This document shows positions 50,549 to 59,706 of a DNA stretch of 64,000 nucleotides, piece after piece; positions within the stretch are counted from its first letter, which is position 1, and each line of letters opens with the position of its first letter. A program made the translations under genes and the position numbers. The notes under the pieces are model-generated. The model did no database searches, was not told where the DNA came from, and saw nothing but the letters and a program-made list of their open reading frames with translations. The stretch lies in contig JABTUM010000002.1 of NCBI GenBank assembly GCA_015075375.1, positions 405,393 to 469,392 of the forward strand, written 5' to 3'. The stretch comes from Planctomycetota bacterium. Lineage in GTDB: Bacteria; Planctomycetota; SZUA-567; H5-PLA8.

Positions 50549-53275
50549 GTGTTTGAAATGGAGCCGTTGGTCGAGAGCCATCAGCGTACGTTGCGCGGCA
50601 ACCGCGTATTGATTTCGCTGCGCCTGCTCTTTGCCACGCTCGCTTTGATCGTTCTGTTGCTCCAGGAATCCCTCTCCGTGGGGGCCTCCCTTCGCGAAGG
50701 CGTGCGATTGCCCGATCCCGAAGGCGAAGTGAACGCACTGGCTTACGCGCCATCGGGAACGTTGCTGGCATCGGGCGGCAGCGACGCCACGGTACGCATC
50801 TGGGACTTGGAATCGGGCAGCGAGAAGCTGGCCACGATCGAAGGGCATGCGAATATCGTTCGTGCGGTGGCTTTCAGCCCGGACGGCACGAAGCTGGCTT
50901 CCGGCAGCGCCGACGGCAAAGTGCGCATTCACGAAACCGCCACGGGCAAGTTCCTGGGATTGATTCCACACGAAGCGCAGGTTCACCACTTGGCTTGGTC
51001 GCCTGCGGGCGACCGCTTGGTGCTGGGCGGCGGAGACAAGGGCCTTCGGGTTTGGGAGGTGTCCGGAGAACAGCCGCGCGAGATTGCGCAGACTAAGGGC
51101 GAATCCGAAGGCAGACACACGGTGTTCGCCGCTTTCTTGCCCGGCGCGTCGCGCGTGATTTCGGTCGGCGCCGACGGGCACGTGCGAACCTGGAAGGCCG
51201 ACACGCTCGAAGCGGAATCCGATATCGAAGCGCATCTGCGCCCGGTTCAGGCCGCGGCGATCTCCCCCGACGGCCGGTGGCTGGTGACCGGCGGGCTGAT
51301 CATGAAACTGTGGGATCTCGAAAAGCTCGAGTTCGTACGCGCATGGGAAGCGCACGAGTTGCCCATCACCGCGCTTTCGTTCGCTTCCGACAGCGAGAGG
51401 TTTCTTTCGGCTTCCCGCGACCGCAAGTTGATGCTCTGGTCGGTGAAACAGAACCGTGAGCTCAAGGTATTCGCGGAACACACCGATTGGGTGCTGACGG
51501 CGGTGCTGGCCCCCGACGCCAGGACGGCCGCCACCGGAACAGGCGACCGCTTGATCCGCTTGTGGGATGTGGAAAGCGGCAAGACCCGCGCGGAGTTTCA
51601 AGGCCACCGCCCAACCCTGCGGGCGGCGTATACGCTGCCCAGCGCCAAGCGCGACGCGCTCACGGTGGATGTACCGCTGTATTTGAGGCCGGTCGGTCTG
51701 GTGGTCGTGATCGTGCTGTTCCTCACCATCTTCTATACGTGGGCGCTGCGGCGATCCGAATTGGCCGAAAAGCTTGCGCCGCTGCAAATTTTCGTGGACG
51801 TGGGCCTGGTCTCGGCGCTCGTGTATCACACCGGCGGAGTGGACAGCCCGTTCGTCACGCTGTACCTCGTCTCGGTGGTCTCGGCGGCGTTCGTGCTGTC
51901 TTGGCGCGGCGCAGTGCTGGTGGCCTGCCTGACGGCCACGCTCTTCAGCTTGCTCACACTCAGTTACGGGCTGGGTTTTATTCCCGAGTCATACCAGAGC
52001 ACGGCCAGCGAGGCCCAGTTGCGTAAGTTCCGCGACCTGAGTCCCATACGCTACGTGTATCTGCTGCTGCTGCCGATCTGCGGCTTTTTCCTCGTGGCTT
52101 TCCTAAGCGGCTACCTCTCGCGCAGCCTGACCGTGGCGCGCTTGTTGCACTACGAAGTTCTGGAAGGCTTGGGTGAAGGGATTCTGGTGCTGAACCGCGA
52201 GCGCCAGGTGATTTACCACAATCACGAAATTATACGGTTGCTTGCGCTCACCGAGCGGCCCGTGAAAAAGTCCCTGAAGGACCTGCTGGGCGAACATGTG
52301 GACGCTCAGGCGCTGCGCGTGCTGGACGAAGCGACGACGCGGCGGGTCGAAGTCGCCAACCGCCGTCCCGATGGGATCATCCTGCCGTTCGAGGTGAAGC
52401 TGAAACCATTCTCCGAGCCGGGCCAGCCGCCGCATGCCATCATCGTGGTGGTGCATGACATCACCGCCGAGAAGAAAATGGAGGAGTTCTTCAAGCATAA
52501 AGAGCGCATCGAAGCGATGGGCCAGATTTCCGCGAGCATCGCGCACGAGATACGGAATCCGCTGGCTTCAATCCGTGGCGCGGTGCAGGAAATCGCGCGG
52601 TCGGTGGAGATTCCCGAGAACAAAAAAATCCTCGTCGAGATCGTACTTTCCGAATCCGACCGGCTCGACCAGATCATTACCGATTTCCTGAAGTACGCGC
52701 GCATGCGCGGTCCGCGTCTCCAGAACGTCGAGATTACCGAACTGTTGCGGAATCTGCGCCTGATGCTGGTCTCGCGCGCCGAGGCCAAGGATATGCAGAT
52801 TTCGCTGGAAGCCGGAGAGGAGATCGATCCGTTCCTGGCCGATCCGGAGCAGTTGCGGCAGATTTTCCTCAACTTCGGCGTCAACGCGATGCAGGCGCTG
52901 GAAGGCCGGCCGGACGCAAAACTCGTCTTTAAGGTGCGCGCGATGCCGCTGTACCAAGTGCAGGGATTGGAATCCAAAGCCGTCGAAAACCGGCTTAACC
53001 GGCCCGGTGTGCTGATTGAGATCACCGACAACGGTCCGGGCATTCCCGAAGATGTTCAAGCCCAGATATTCGAGCCTTTCTTCACCACCAAGCCCAGCGG
53101 AACCGGATTGGGGTTGGCCATCGCCGACCGAATCGTTCAGGGCCACGAAGGTCTGATCTCGTTCAAGAGCACGGAGGGTCAGGGTACGAGCTTCAAAATC
53201 TGGCTGCCTTCAGATCTGCAACCGGAAGCCGGTGAAGATCTTCGCAAGCCCGTGGCGGAGCGGTCGAAGGCATGA
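50549..53275 (+). CDS. PilS-like sensor histidine kinase with WD40 propeller in the first extracytoplasmic loop
   Basis: Protein of 908 residues; GTG at 50549 with AGGAG at 5 nt (an ATG follows at 50558). Order: membrane segment 1 (about residues 18-38), a seven-bladed WD40 propeller (about 50-365; blade ends VRIWDLESG, VRIHETATG, LRVWEVSG, VRTWKADT, MKLWDLEK, LMLWSVKQ, IRLWDVESG), then five more membrane segments (about 376-525; IFVDVGLVSALVYHTGG and DSPFVTLYLVSVVSAAFVL match PilS), a PAS domain (LLHYEVLEGLGEGILVLNRERQVIYHN), HisKA with ISASIAHEIRNPL (H666) and a HATPase domain (NFGVNAMQAL, ITDNGPGIPE, FFTTKPSGTGLGL). In known PilS the loop between the first two membrane helices is short; here it holds the propeller. 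ATGA overlap with the response regulator gene. Confidence 0.92.
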   Translation: MFEMEPLVESHQRTLRGNRVLISLRLLFATLALIVLLLQESLSVGASLREGVRLPDPEGEVNALAYAPSGTLLASGGSDATVRIWDLESGSEKLATIEGHANIVRAVAFSPDGTKLASGSADGKVRIHETATGKFLGLIPHEAQVHHLAWSPAGDRLVLGGGDKGLRVWEVSGEQPREIAQTKGESEGRHTVFAAFLPGASRVISVGADGHVRTWKADTLEAESDIEAHLRPVQAAAISPDGRWLVTGGLIMKLWDLEKLEFVRAWEAHELPITALSFASDSERFLSASRDRKLMLWSVKQNRELKVFAEHTDWVLTAVLAPDARTAATGTGDRLIRLWDVESGKTRAEFQGHRPTLRAAYTLPSAKRDALTVDVPLYLRPVGLVVVIVLFLTIFYTWALRRSELAEKLAPLQIFVDVGLVSALVYHTGGVDSPFVTLYLVSVVSAAFVLSWRGAVLVACLTATLFSLLTLSYGLGFIPESYQSTASEAQLRKFRDLSPIRYVYLLLLPICGFFLVAFLSGYLSRSLTVARLLHYEVLEGLGEGILVLNRERQVIYHNHEIIRLLALTERPVKKSLKDLLGEHVDAQALRVLDEATTRRVEVANRRPDGIILPFEVKLKPFSEPGQPPHAIIVVVHDITAEKKMEEFFKHKERIEAMGQISASIAHEIRNPLASIRGAVQEIARSVEIPENKKILVEIVLSESDRLDQIITDFLKYARMRGPRLQNVEITELLRNLRLMLVSRAEAKDMQISLEAGEEIDPFLADPEQLRQIFLNFGVNAMQALEGRPDAKLVFKVRAMPLYQVQGLESKAVENRLNRPGVLIEITDNGPGIPEDVQAQIFEPFFTTKPSGTGLGLAIADRIVQGHEGLISFKSTEGQGTSFKIWLPSDLQPEAGEDLRKPVAERSKA

Positions 53276-54837
53276 GCACCGCCAACGCCACGCCTCCGGC
53301 TCAGATGGGCGCTCCATCCAAAGCGCTGCGCCGCATCCTCGTCGTTGACGACGAGCCCGGCATGCAGCGCCTGATGCGCGTGATCCTGGAAGGTGAAGGG
53401 TACACGGTCCTCGTCACAGACGACGGGCACGAAGCGCTGCGATTGGTGGAGGAAAACGCGTTCGACTTGGTTATCCAGGATCTGCGCATGCCCAAGATGG
53501 ACGGGCTTACGTTCCTGCGGCTGCTTAAAGAAAAGCGCCCCGAAACGCTTTCCATCGTGGTCACGGCCTTCGGCACGTGGGAGACCGCGGTCGAGGCGAT
53601 GCGGCTGGGCGCGTACACGCACCTGACCAAACCGTTCGACACCGAGGAATTCCGGCAGCTTGTCGCGCGCGCGCTGGAACGGCGTGAGCTTGCGGAACAA
53701 GGTTCGGCCCGCGAACACTTCCCGCTGCTGGATCTGGTAGGCAACAGCGCAGCGATGAACGCCGTGGTGCAGATGGTCAAACGCATCGCGCCGACCGATA
53801 CGACGGTGTTGATCACGGGCGAAAGCGGCACCGGCAAGGAACTCATCGCGCGCGGGATTCATTACAATTCGCTGCGCGCGAAGGGGCCTTTCGTGCCCGT
53901 CAACTGCGGAGCGTTTACCGAAACGCTACTCGAGTCGGAACTGTTCGGGCACGTGAAGGGCGCGTTCACCAACGCCATCGCCGACCGCAAGGGCGTATTC
54001 GAGTCCGCCGACCGCGGCACGCTTTTCCTCGACGAAGTGGGCGAAATGAGCCTGCTGATGCAGGTGAAGCTGTTGCGCGTGCTGGAATCCCACACCTTTA
54101 AGCCGGTGGGCGGCAGCCGCGAAACGAAATCCGACGTGCGCATCATCGCCGCGACCAACCGGGTGCTGGCGCAGATGTGCGCGGAGGGCGACTTCCGCGA
54201 AGATCTATTCCACCGCTTGAACGTAATTCCCATCGCGTTGCCGCCGCTCCGCGAGCGCCCCGAAGACGTGCCCATGCTGGCGGGGCATTTCCTGGCCCGT
54301 TACGGCAAGCGCATGGGCAAATCGGTACGCACCATCGAAGAAGCCGCGATGAAGCGCCTAATCGCCTACCACTGGCCCGGCAACGTGCGCGAGTTGGAGA
54401 ACACGATCGAGCGCGCGGTGGCGCTCTCGATATCCGATCGAATTACGATCGGCGAATTGGTGGGCCCGATGGCGCCGGGAGCCGGCAGCGGGATGGGGGC
54501 AAGCTCCGCGCAACTCGCCAGCGGCTACGCCATTCCGGCGGTGCGCAAAGGCGAATCGGCGTTGATGACGCCGACACCCAGTTCGCGGCGGCTGCCGGTG
54601 ACGCCCATGGGTGTGTTTCCGGTCGCCGGAATGCCGCAGGCCGAAAGCGCGCAGCTTCTGCCGGACGCGGGGATGGACCTCGAACGTTTCTTGCTGGAAA
54701 CGGAGCGCGCCTACATCATTCAGGCCTTGGAACGCACGGGCTGGAATATGACGGAGGCCGCTAAACTGCTGGGCATGACCTTCCGATCGATCCGTTACCG
54801 GGTCGCCAAGCTGAATATCGAGAGGCCGCCCCGATGA
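53272..54837 (+). CDS. NtrC/PilR-type sigma-54-dependent response regulator
   Basis: Protein of 521 residues: receiver domain (LVVDDEPG, phospho-acceptor D70 in IQDLRMPKMDG, TAF, K in HLTKPF), AAA+ activator domain (Walker A GESGTGKE, ELFGHVKGAFTNA loop, Walker B GTLFLDEVGEM, RIIAATNRVL, DLFHRLNVIPI) and a Fis-type HTH (ERTGWNMTEAAKLLGMTFRSIRYRVAKL), after a Pro/Ser-rich insertion of about 70 residues. The sigma-54 contact loop reads GAFTNA rather than GAFTGA. Overlaps the sensor kinase gene by 4 nt (ATGA), hence its cognate partner; PilR normally activates pilin transcription. Confidence 0.95.
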   Translation: MSTANATPPAQMGAPSKALRRILVVDDEPGMQRLMRVILEGEGYTVLVTDDGHEALRLVEENAFDLVIQDLRMPKMDGLTFLRLLKEKRPETLSIVVTAFGTWETAVEAMRLGAYTHLTKPFDTEEFRQLVARALERRELAEQGSAREHFPLLDLVGNSAAMNAVVQMVKRIAPTDTTVLITGESGTGKELIARGIHYNSLRAKGPFVPVNCGAFTETLLESELFGHVKGAFTNAIADRKGVFESADRGTLFLDEVGEMSLLMQVKLLRVLESHTFKPVGGSRETKSDVRIIAATNRVLAQMCAEGDFREDLFHRLNVIPIALPPLRERPEDVPMLAGHFLARYGKRMGKSVRTIEEAAMKRLIAYHWPGNVRELENTIERAVALSISDRITIGELVGPMAPGAGSGMGASSAQLASGYAIPAVRKGESALMTPTPSSRRLPVTPMGVFPVAGMPQAESAQLLPDAGMDLERFLLETERAYIIQALERTGWNMTEAAKLLGMTFRSIRYRVAKLNIERPPR

Positions 54838-55850
54838 GCCGTGTTCAGGAGGCGGCATGGCTGCGTCTGTGCGTATGCATCGCATGGATGGCAGCAGGTT
54901 CGGCGTTGGCCGAGCAGATTGTGCCGGAGCAGCGGCCGCCGCATGCGCCAGCTCAGGCCGGACCTCCGCGCTACCGCTGGCTGCCGAAAACGGTGTACCG
55001 CTTTCAGTACGAAAAGCGCATCGAGATCAAGCAGGAAACGCCGGGTCTGGAGCCGCTGATCCGGGTGACCGAGATGCAAGGCGTGCTGGTCTTTAAGACC
55101 GAAGAAGTCGAATCCGACGGCACGGCGAATGCCGAAATGGCGTTGGAAAGCGTGCGTCTTACGCTGCCTCCGTACCGGCGCTACGACGACGACGTGAGCA
55201 AAGTGCGGGAAGACGCGGAGCGCGGCGAACTGCTGGCGCGCGTGATCGAAGAGACGTTTCGCGAATTGTCCTGGAAAGTGCGCCTCGACGGCATGGGCCG
55301 CGTGGACGTTCGCTCGCGGCAGCCCGAACACCTGACCGACGCGTTGCATCGCCTGCAGCGCACGCTCGCCGTACCGCGAAAGTCCGTGCAGCAGTTGGAT
55401 GACGCGTTGCAAAAGGACTTCGGCCTGAAGCCCGGAAGCGTGGATGCCGAACTGCTGCCGGCCTTTGAGCAACCGCCCGCGCCGGGCGAGTCATCGGAGT
55501 TGGAGCGCTTACGGCTGGTCAGGCGAGTGAGCGTGGAAGGCGAGCAGGGGCAGGGACGGTTGAAGCTGGGTTTGAAGCGCGAAGTGCGCTCAACCGAGCC
55601 GGTCAAGCTGGATGGGCTCAACGATCGCGCGGGGAGTCTCACCTTGCGCCCCGGAACGGTTGAGATGCTGGAAGGGCGCGCGCTCTTCGATATGGAGACG
55701 GGCATGCTCGACGAAGCCGTGGAACGGTACCTGAGCTCGGTGGAATGTTCGAATCGCGAGCGCAAGATGATGCAGGAGTTGAACGTAACCTACCGCCTCA
55801 AGCGACTTGCGCCGGCATTGCGCGGCTCTGCTTCGACCGACAACCCGTGA
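54834..55850 (+). CDS. Secreted protein of unknown function in the pil block
   Basis: Protein of 338 residues beginning within the stop of the response regulator gene (ATGA overlap). Signal peptide: WLRLCVCIAWMAAGSALA. The mature part starts with YRWLPKTVYRFQYEKRIEIKQ and alternates beta strands and helices (ARVIEETFRELSWKVRLDGMGRVDVRSRQPEHL; RPGTVEMLEGRALFDMETGMLDEAVERYLSSVE). The style resembles planctomycete periplasmic proteins measuring 'type' strings, but no family is recognised. Translational coupling suggests a link to the PilS/PilR pair or to pilus envelope functions. Confidence 0.75.
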   Translation: MSRVQEAAWLRLCVCIAWMAAGSALAEQIVPEQRPPHAPAQAGPPRYRWLPKTVYRFQYEKRIEIKQETPGLEPLIRVTEMQGVLVFKTEEVESDGTANAEMALESVRLTLPPYRRYDDDVSKVREDAERGELLARVIEETFRELSWKVRLDGMGRVDVRSRQPEHLTDALHRLQRTLAVPRKSVQQLDDALQKDFGLKPGSVDAELLPAFEQPPAPGESSELERLRLVRRVSVEGEQGQGRLKLGLKREVRSTEPVKLDGLNDRAGSLTLRPGTVEMLEGRALFDMETGMLDEAVERYLSSVECSNRERKMMQELNVTYRLKRLAPALRGSASTDNP

Positions 55851-55861
55851 GGAACACCAGC

Positions 55862-57241
55862 ATGTCCACAACCGGACCGCGCAGCGATTTGATGATTTCC
55901 ATATCCGGGGTGCGCGGCATCGTGGGCCGGAGCCTCACCCCGGAACTCGTGGCGCGGCTGGGCCAGGCCTTCGGCACTTACCTCTGCTCGGGCCGTGTGG
56001 TGGTAGGGCGCGATACGCGCGTGTCGGGGGAGATGGTCAAGCATGCGGTGCTGGGCGGATTGATCAGCGCCGGTTGCCAAGTGCTCGATATCGGCGTCGT
56101 CGCCACGCCCACCGCCACGCTGATGATTGAGGATCTCAAGGCCGACGGCGGGATCGTGATTTCGGCGAGCCACAACCCCGTGGAGTGGAATGCGCTCAAG
56201 TTTTTCCGGGCCGATGGCATTTACCTGAACGCAGACGAAGGCCGCGATCTGCTCAACATTTACTACAGCGGCGACTACGTTACCAAGCCTTGGGACGGGT
56301 TGCGCACGGTTGAACTGGTACCCGACGCCGAGACGCACCACGTCGAGAAAGTGCTTTCGATTCTGGATGTGGAAAAGATCAAAGCTCGCAAGTTCAAGGT
56401 CGCGCTGGATTGCTGTAATGGGGCGGGAGTGGGGGTGAGCTTGCGGCTGCTGCGCAGTCTGGGCTGCCAGGTGGAACCGATTCACTGCACGCCCGATGGG
56501 TTGTTCCCGCACACGCCCGAGCCAAACTTCGACAACCTTCAGGACCTGTGCCGCTTTACGCGCGAACGCGGGGCCGATATCGGTTTCGCGGCCGATCCCG
56601 ACGCCGACCGAGTCGCGGTGGTCAGCGATCAGGGCGCGTTTTTGGGCGAGGAGCTGAGTCTCGCGCTGGCCATGCAATACGTCCTCGGCAAGCGCGGCGG
56701 CAAGGATGGTCTGGTGGTGATCAACATGTCAACCAGCCGAGTGAGCGAGGACGTGGCGCGAGCGGCCGGGGCGCGGGTCGAACGCACCGCGGTGGGCGAA
56801 GTAAACGTGGCCGAGCACATGAAGCACGAAGGCGCGGTCTTTGGCGGCGAAGGCAACGGCGGAGTGATGGATCCCCAGATTCACTGCGGCCGCGATGCGA
56901 TCGTGGGCATGGGGTTGATCCTCGAACATCTGGCCGACAGCGGAAAGACGATTTCCGAACTGGCCGCCAAGCTGCCGAAGTGGCATATGGTCAAGAGCCG
57001 CATCGAGATACCCGCCGCGCGCAGCCGCGAACTGCTGCGCAGGCTGAAGGCCGAGGGCCATGACGCCGAGGTTAATACCGAGGACGGCCTGCGCCTGGAC
57101 TGGTCCGACCGCTGGGTGCATCTGCGTGCGAGCAATACCGAGCCGGTGATGCGCGTGATCGCCGAAGCGCGCAACGAAACGGAAGCACAAGCTTTGGTGG
57201 ATAAGTATTCCAGCCGGATCAAAGAATTGGCGGGCGGCTAA
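55862..57241 (+). CDS. glmM: Phosphoglucosamine mutase / phosphohexomutase
   Basis: Protein of 459 residues, alpha-D-phosphohexomutase family. Converts GlcN-6-P to GlcN-1-P on the way to UDP-GlcNAc if it is GlmM; a phosphomannomutase role cannot be excluded. Landmarks: ISGVRGIVG start, GRDTRVSG, phospho-serine loop ISASHNP (S103), metal loop DPDADR, sugar-specificity loop GGEGNGGVM (GEGNGG is found in archaeal-type GlmM/PMM), and the phosphate loop RASNTEPVMRVIAEA. ATG at 55862 (the frame is open upstream). glmS lies two genes downstream, which supports GlmM. Confidence 0.9.
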   Translation: MSTTGPRSDLMISISGVRGIVGRSLTPELVARLGQAFGTYLCSGRVVVGRDTRVSGEMVKHAVLGGLISAGCQVLDIGVVATPTATLMIEDLKADGGIVISASHNPVEWNALKFFRADGIYLNADEGRDLLNIYYSGDYVTKPWDGLRTVELVPDAETHHVEKVLSILDVEKIKARKFKVALDCCNGAGVGVSLRLLRSLGCQVEPIHCTPDGLFPHTPEPNFDNLQDLCRFTRERGADIGFAADPDADRVAVVSDQGAFLGEELSLALAMQYVLGKRGGKDGLVVINMSTSRVSEDVARAAGARVERTAVGEVNVAEHMKHEGAVFGGEGNGGVMDPQIHCGRDAIVGMGLILEHLADSGKTISELAAKLPKWHMVKSRIEIPAARSRELLRRLKAEGHDAEVNTEDGLRLDWSDRWVHLRASNTEPVMRVIAEARNETEAQALVDKYSSRIKELAGG

Positions 57242-57279
57242 CATTCCGCCTTGCTGTGCCCTTTTAAGGAGAGCTGTCC

Positions 57280-57738
57280 ATGTCCGAGACCCCGCCTGCC
57301 GCACCGGCTCCTGCGCCTCAAGCCGATGGCAGCTTGAAAGAAGACGAGAAGAACTGGGGGATGCTGGCGCATATGCTTTCGCTCACGCAATGGGTAGGCG
57401 TTCCATTTGGCTTCTGGATAGGACCTTTGGTGGCTTATTTGGTTAAGAAGGATGAATCTAAGTTTGTACGCTTTCACGCGATCCAAGCATTGGGATTCAA
57501 TTTGGCCGTATTCCTGGTGCTGGTTGTCATTTCCGTCCCCATTGGCGTGCTAACATTCCTTTCTATGGGCTTGTTTTGGCTTGTGGCAATTCCTCTTTAT
57601 ATGCTCATCATCTTTGGTTGGATCGGTTACGTCATCATGATCGGCATCAAAGCCAGCAAAGGCGAAGACGCGCGCTACTACTACGTGGGCGACTGGGCAT
57701 ACAAAAAGGTCTACGAAGAAGACTGGAAGCCGATTTAG
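57280..57738 (+). CDS. DUF4870 membrane protein
   Basis: Protein of 152 residues. Pro/Ala-rich N-terminus, then the DUF4870 pattern: DEKNWGMLAHMLSL, FWIGPLVAYLVKKDESKFVRFHAIQALGFNL, three or four membrane segments and GIKASKGEDARYYYVGDW. AAGGAGAG precedes the ATG. Inner-membrane, function unknown; the family is common as a small accessory membrane protein. It lies 4 nt before glmS and is more AT-rich than its neighbours. Confidence 0.9.
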   Translation: MSETPPAAPAPAPQADGSLKEDEKNWGMLAHMLSLTQWVGVPFGFWIGPLVAYLVKKDESKFVRFHAIQALGFNLAVFLVLVVISVPIGVLTFLSMGLFWLVAIPLYMLIIFGWIGYVIMIGIKASKGEDARYYYVGDWAYKKVYEEDWKPI

Positions 57739-57741
57739 CCC

Positions 57742-59598
57742 ATGTGCGGAATCGTCGGCTACACCGGGCCCGGGCTTGCGGTGCCGTTTGTCTTGAGCGG
57801 CCTGCAACGGCTTGAGTATCGCGGCTACGACAGCGCAGGGATCGCCACGCAAGCCGGCGGGCGCATCGACATCACTCGAGTCGTGGGACGCGTGGCCGAC
57901 CTGCAAACCCGCCTCGGCAATGCCGGAGCGGATGCGCACACCGCCATTGGGCATACGCGCTGGGCTACGCACGGGCGGCCGACCGTGGCCAACGCGCACC
58001 CGCACCTCAGTTCCGACGGCCGCATCGCGCTGGTTCACAACGGCATCATCGAAAATTACACCGCGCTTCGGCAAGAGCTGGAAGCGGGCGGATTCCGTTT
58101 CTTGAGCGAGACCGATACCGAAGCAGCGGCGAATCTGGTGGCCTCGTTGTATCGCGGCCAACTGGTGGCGGCCGTCGAAGCGGCCATCGCGCGCATCGAG
58201 GGTTCGTTCGCTTTTGCCGTGCTGGCCGTCCAGGAACCGGGGCTGATCGTCGGCGCGCGGCGCGGTTCGCCGCTGGCCGTGGGCCTGGGCGCCGAGCGCA
58301 AGGAATTCTTCCTGGCCAGCGACGCGGTGCCCATCGTCGAGCACACCCGGAGCGTGGTGTACCTGGACGACGATCAAGTCGTCGCGCTGGCGCCGGGGCG
58401 GTTCGAACTGCGCGCCAAAGGCAAACCGGTCGAGCCGCGCGTGCAGGAGATTCGCTGGGACGTGGCCGACGTGGAACGCGGCGGCTATGCGCATTTCATG
58501 CTTAAGGAAATTCACGAACAGCCCGGCGCGCTGCGCCGGCTGGCCGCGAAGCTGATCGCCGATGCCGGCGTCGAAGGCCGTCCGGGTACCTATCCGCGCT
58601 TCGATTTGCCGGACCTGAAGCTCGACGGCGGCGCCCTGCGGGGCGTCTCGCGTATCGTCATGGTGGGGCAGGGGACGGCCCTTCACGCCGCGATGGTCGG
58701 GCGGAATATGATCGAACGCACCGCACGGATTCCCGTGCAGGTCGAGTACGGCAGCGATTTCCGCTATCGCGATCCGGTGCTGGATCCCAGCGTACTGGTG
58801 CTGGCCGTTTCGCAGTCCGGCGAGACCGCCGATACGCTCGGCGCTATACGCGTGGCTCGCGAAGCCGGCTGCAAGACCGTGGCCGTCCTGAACGTTCAAG
58901 GCAGCACCTTGGCGCGGGAGAGCGACGGCACGATCTACATGCATGTCGGTCCCGAGATCGGTGTCGCATCGACCAAGGCATTCACGGGGCAGCTCGCGGC
59001 GCTCTACGTCTTCGCGATTCACTTGGGCATCCTGCGCGGACGGCTCGACCCGTCCGAGGCAAGGCGGCGCGTGCAGGATATCCTGCAGGTGCCCGTGCGC
59101 GTCGAGGAGACGCTGGCCTACGCGGAGCGGATCGAGGCCGTCGCGTTGAAGTATAAGGACGCCACGAACGCGCTGTATTTGGGGCGCGGCACCGGCTACC
59201 CGCTGGCTCTCGAGGGGGCGCTGAAACTCAAGGAAGTCAGCTACATCCACGCCGAAGGGTACGACGCCGCCGAGATGAAGCACGGCCCCATTGCCCTGAT
59301 CGACGAGCGCATGCCGGTGGTGATCCTCGCCCTGCGCGGCCGGCGCTACGAAAAGATCGTCAGCAACATTCAGGAAGTGAAAGCCCGCGGCGGGCGCGTC
59401 ATCGCCATCGCCAGCCACGACGATGCGGAGATCGGGCATTACGTCGACGACGTGATTCCCGTGCACGACGACCGCGGCATCATGAACTCGATCGTCTGCA
59501 CCATTCCGCTGCAGCTCATGGCCTACCACATGGCCGTGGCGCGCGGCTGCGACGTGGATAAGCCTAGAAACCTGGCCAAGAGCGTGACCGTCGAATAG
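57742..59598 (+). CDS. glmS: Glutamine-fructose-6-phosphate aminotransferase (isomerising)
   Basis: Protein of 618 residues. Makes glucosamine-6-phosphate from Fru-6-P and glutamine. N-terminal class II glutaminase with catalytic Cys2 (MCGIVGY), RLEYRGYDSAG, IGHTRWATHG, HNGIIENY; two SIS isomerase domains (GQGTALHAAMVGRNMIE, SQSGETADTLGA; LGRGTGYPLALEGALKLKEVSYIHAEGYDAAEMKHGPIALI) and the C-terminal PRNLAKSVTVE. The ATG follows the DUF4870 stop by 3 nt with no own Shine-Dalgarno sequence, so coupled translation is likely. I see no glmS ribozyme in the short upstream space. Confidence 0.97.
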   Translation: MCGIVGYTGPGLAVPFVLSGLQRLEYRGYDSAGIATQAGGRIDITRVVGRVADLQTRLGNAGADAHTAIGHTRWATHGRPTVANAHPHLSSDGRIALVHNGIIENYTALRQELEAGGFRFLSETDTEAAANLVASLYRGQLVAAVEAAIARIEGSFAFAVLAVQEPGLIVGARRGSPLAVGLGAERKEFFLASDAVPIVEHTRSVVYLDDDQVVALAPGRFELRAKGKPVEPRVQEIRWDVADVERGGYAHFMLKEIHEQPGALRRLAAKLIADAGVEGRPGTYPRFDLPDLKLDGGALRGVSRIVMVGQGTALHAAMVGRNMIERTARIPVQVEYGSDFRYRDPVLDPSVLVLAVSQSGETADTLGAIRVAREAGCKTVAVLNVQGSTLARESDGTIYMHVGPEIGVASTKAFTGQLAALYVFAIHLGILRGRLDPSEARRRVQDILQVPVRVEETLAYAERIEAVALKYKDATNALYLGRGTGYPLALEGALKLKEVSYIHAEGYDAAEMKHGPIALIDERMPVVILALRGRRYEKIVSNIQEVKARGGRVIAIASHDDAEIGHYVDDVIPVHDDRGIMNSIVCTIPLQLMAYHMAVARGCDVDKPRNLAKSVTVE

Positions 59599-59706
59599 CC
59601 GGCGTGCGCGCGGAAGTCTGCGGATGGGGGCTGACAGCGGCCTAAATTAAGCTAAGATGAAGTTTCGTTTGCCTAATGTTGGATCGGATAAGGAACCACC
59701 GGCGGC

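Noticed and set aside
53461..53490. DnaA-box-like TTATCCAGG as evidence of oriC
   Set aside because: Single imperfect match inside the response regulator coding sequence; no cluster of DnaA boxes was seen in the window.
57739..57741. glmS ribozyme upstream of glmS
   Set aside because: There are only 3 nt between the DUF4870 stop and the glmS start, and the preceding sequence is coding.
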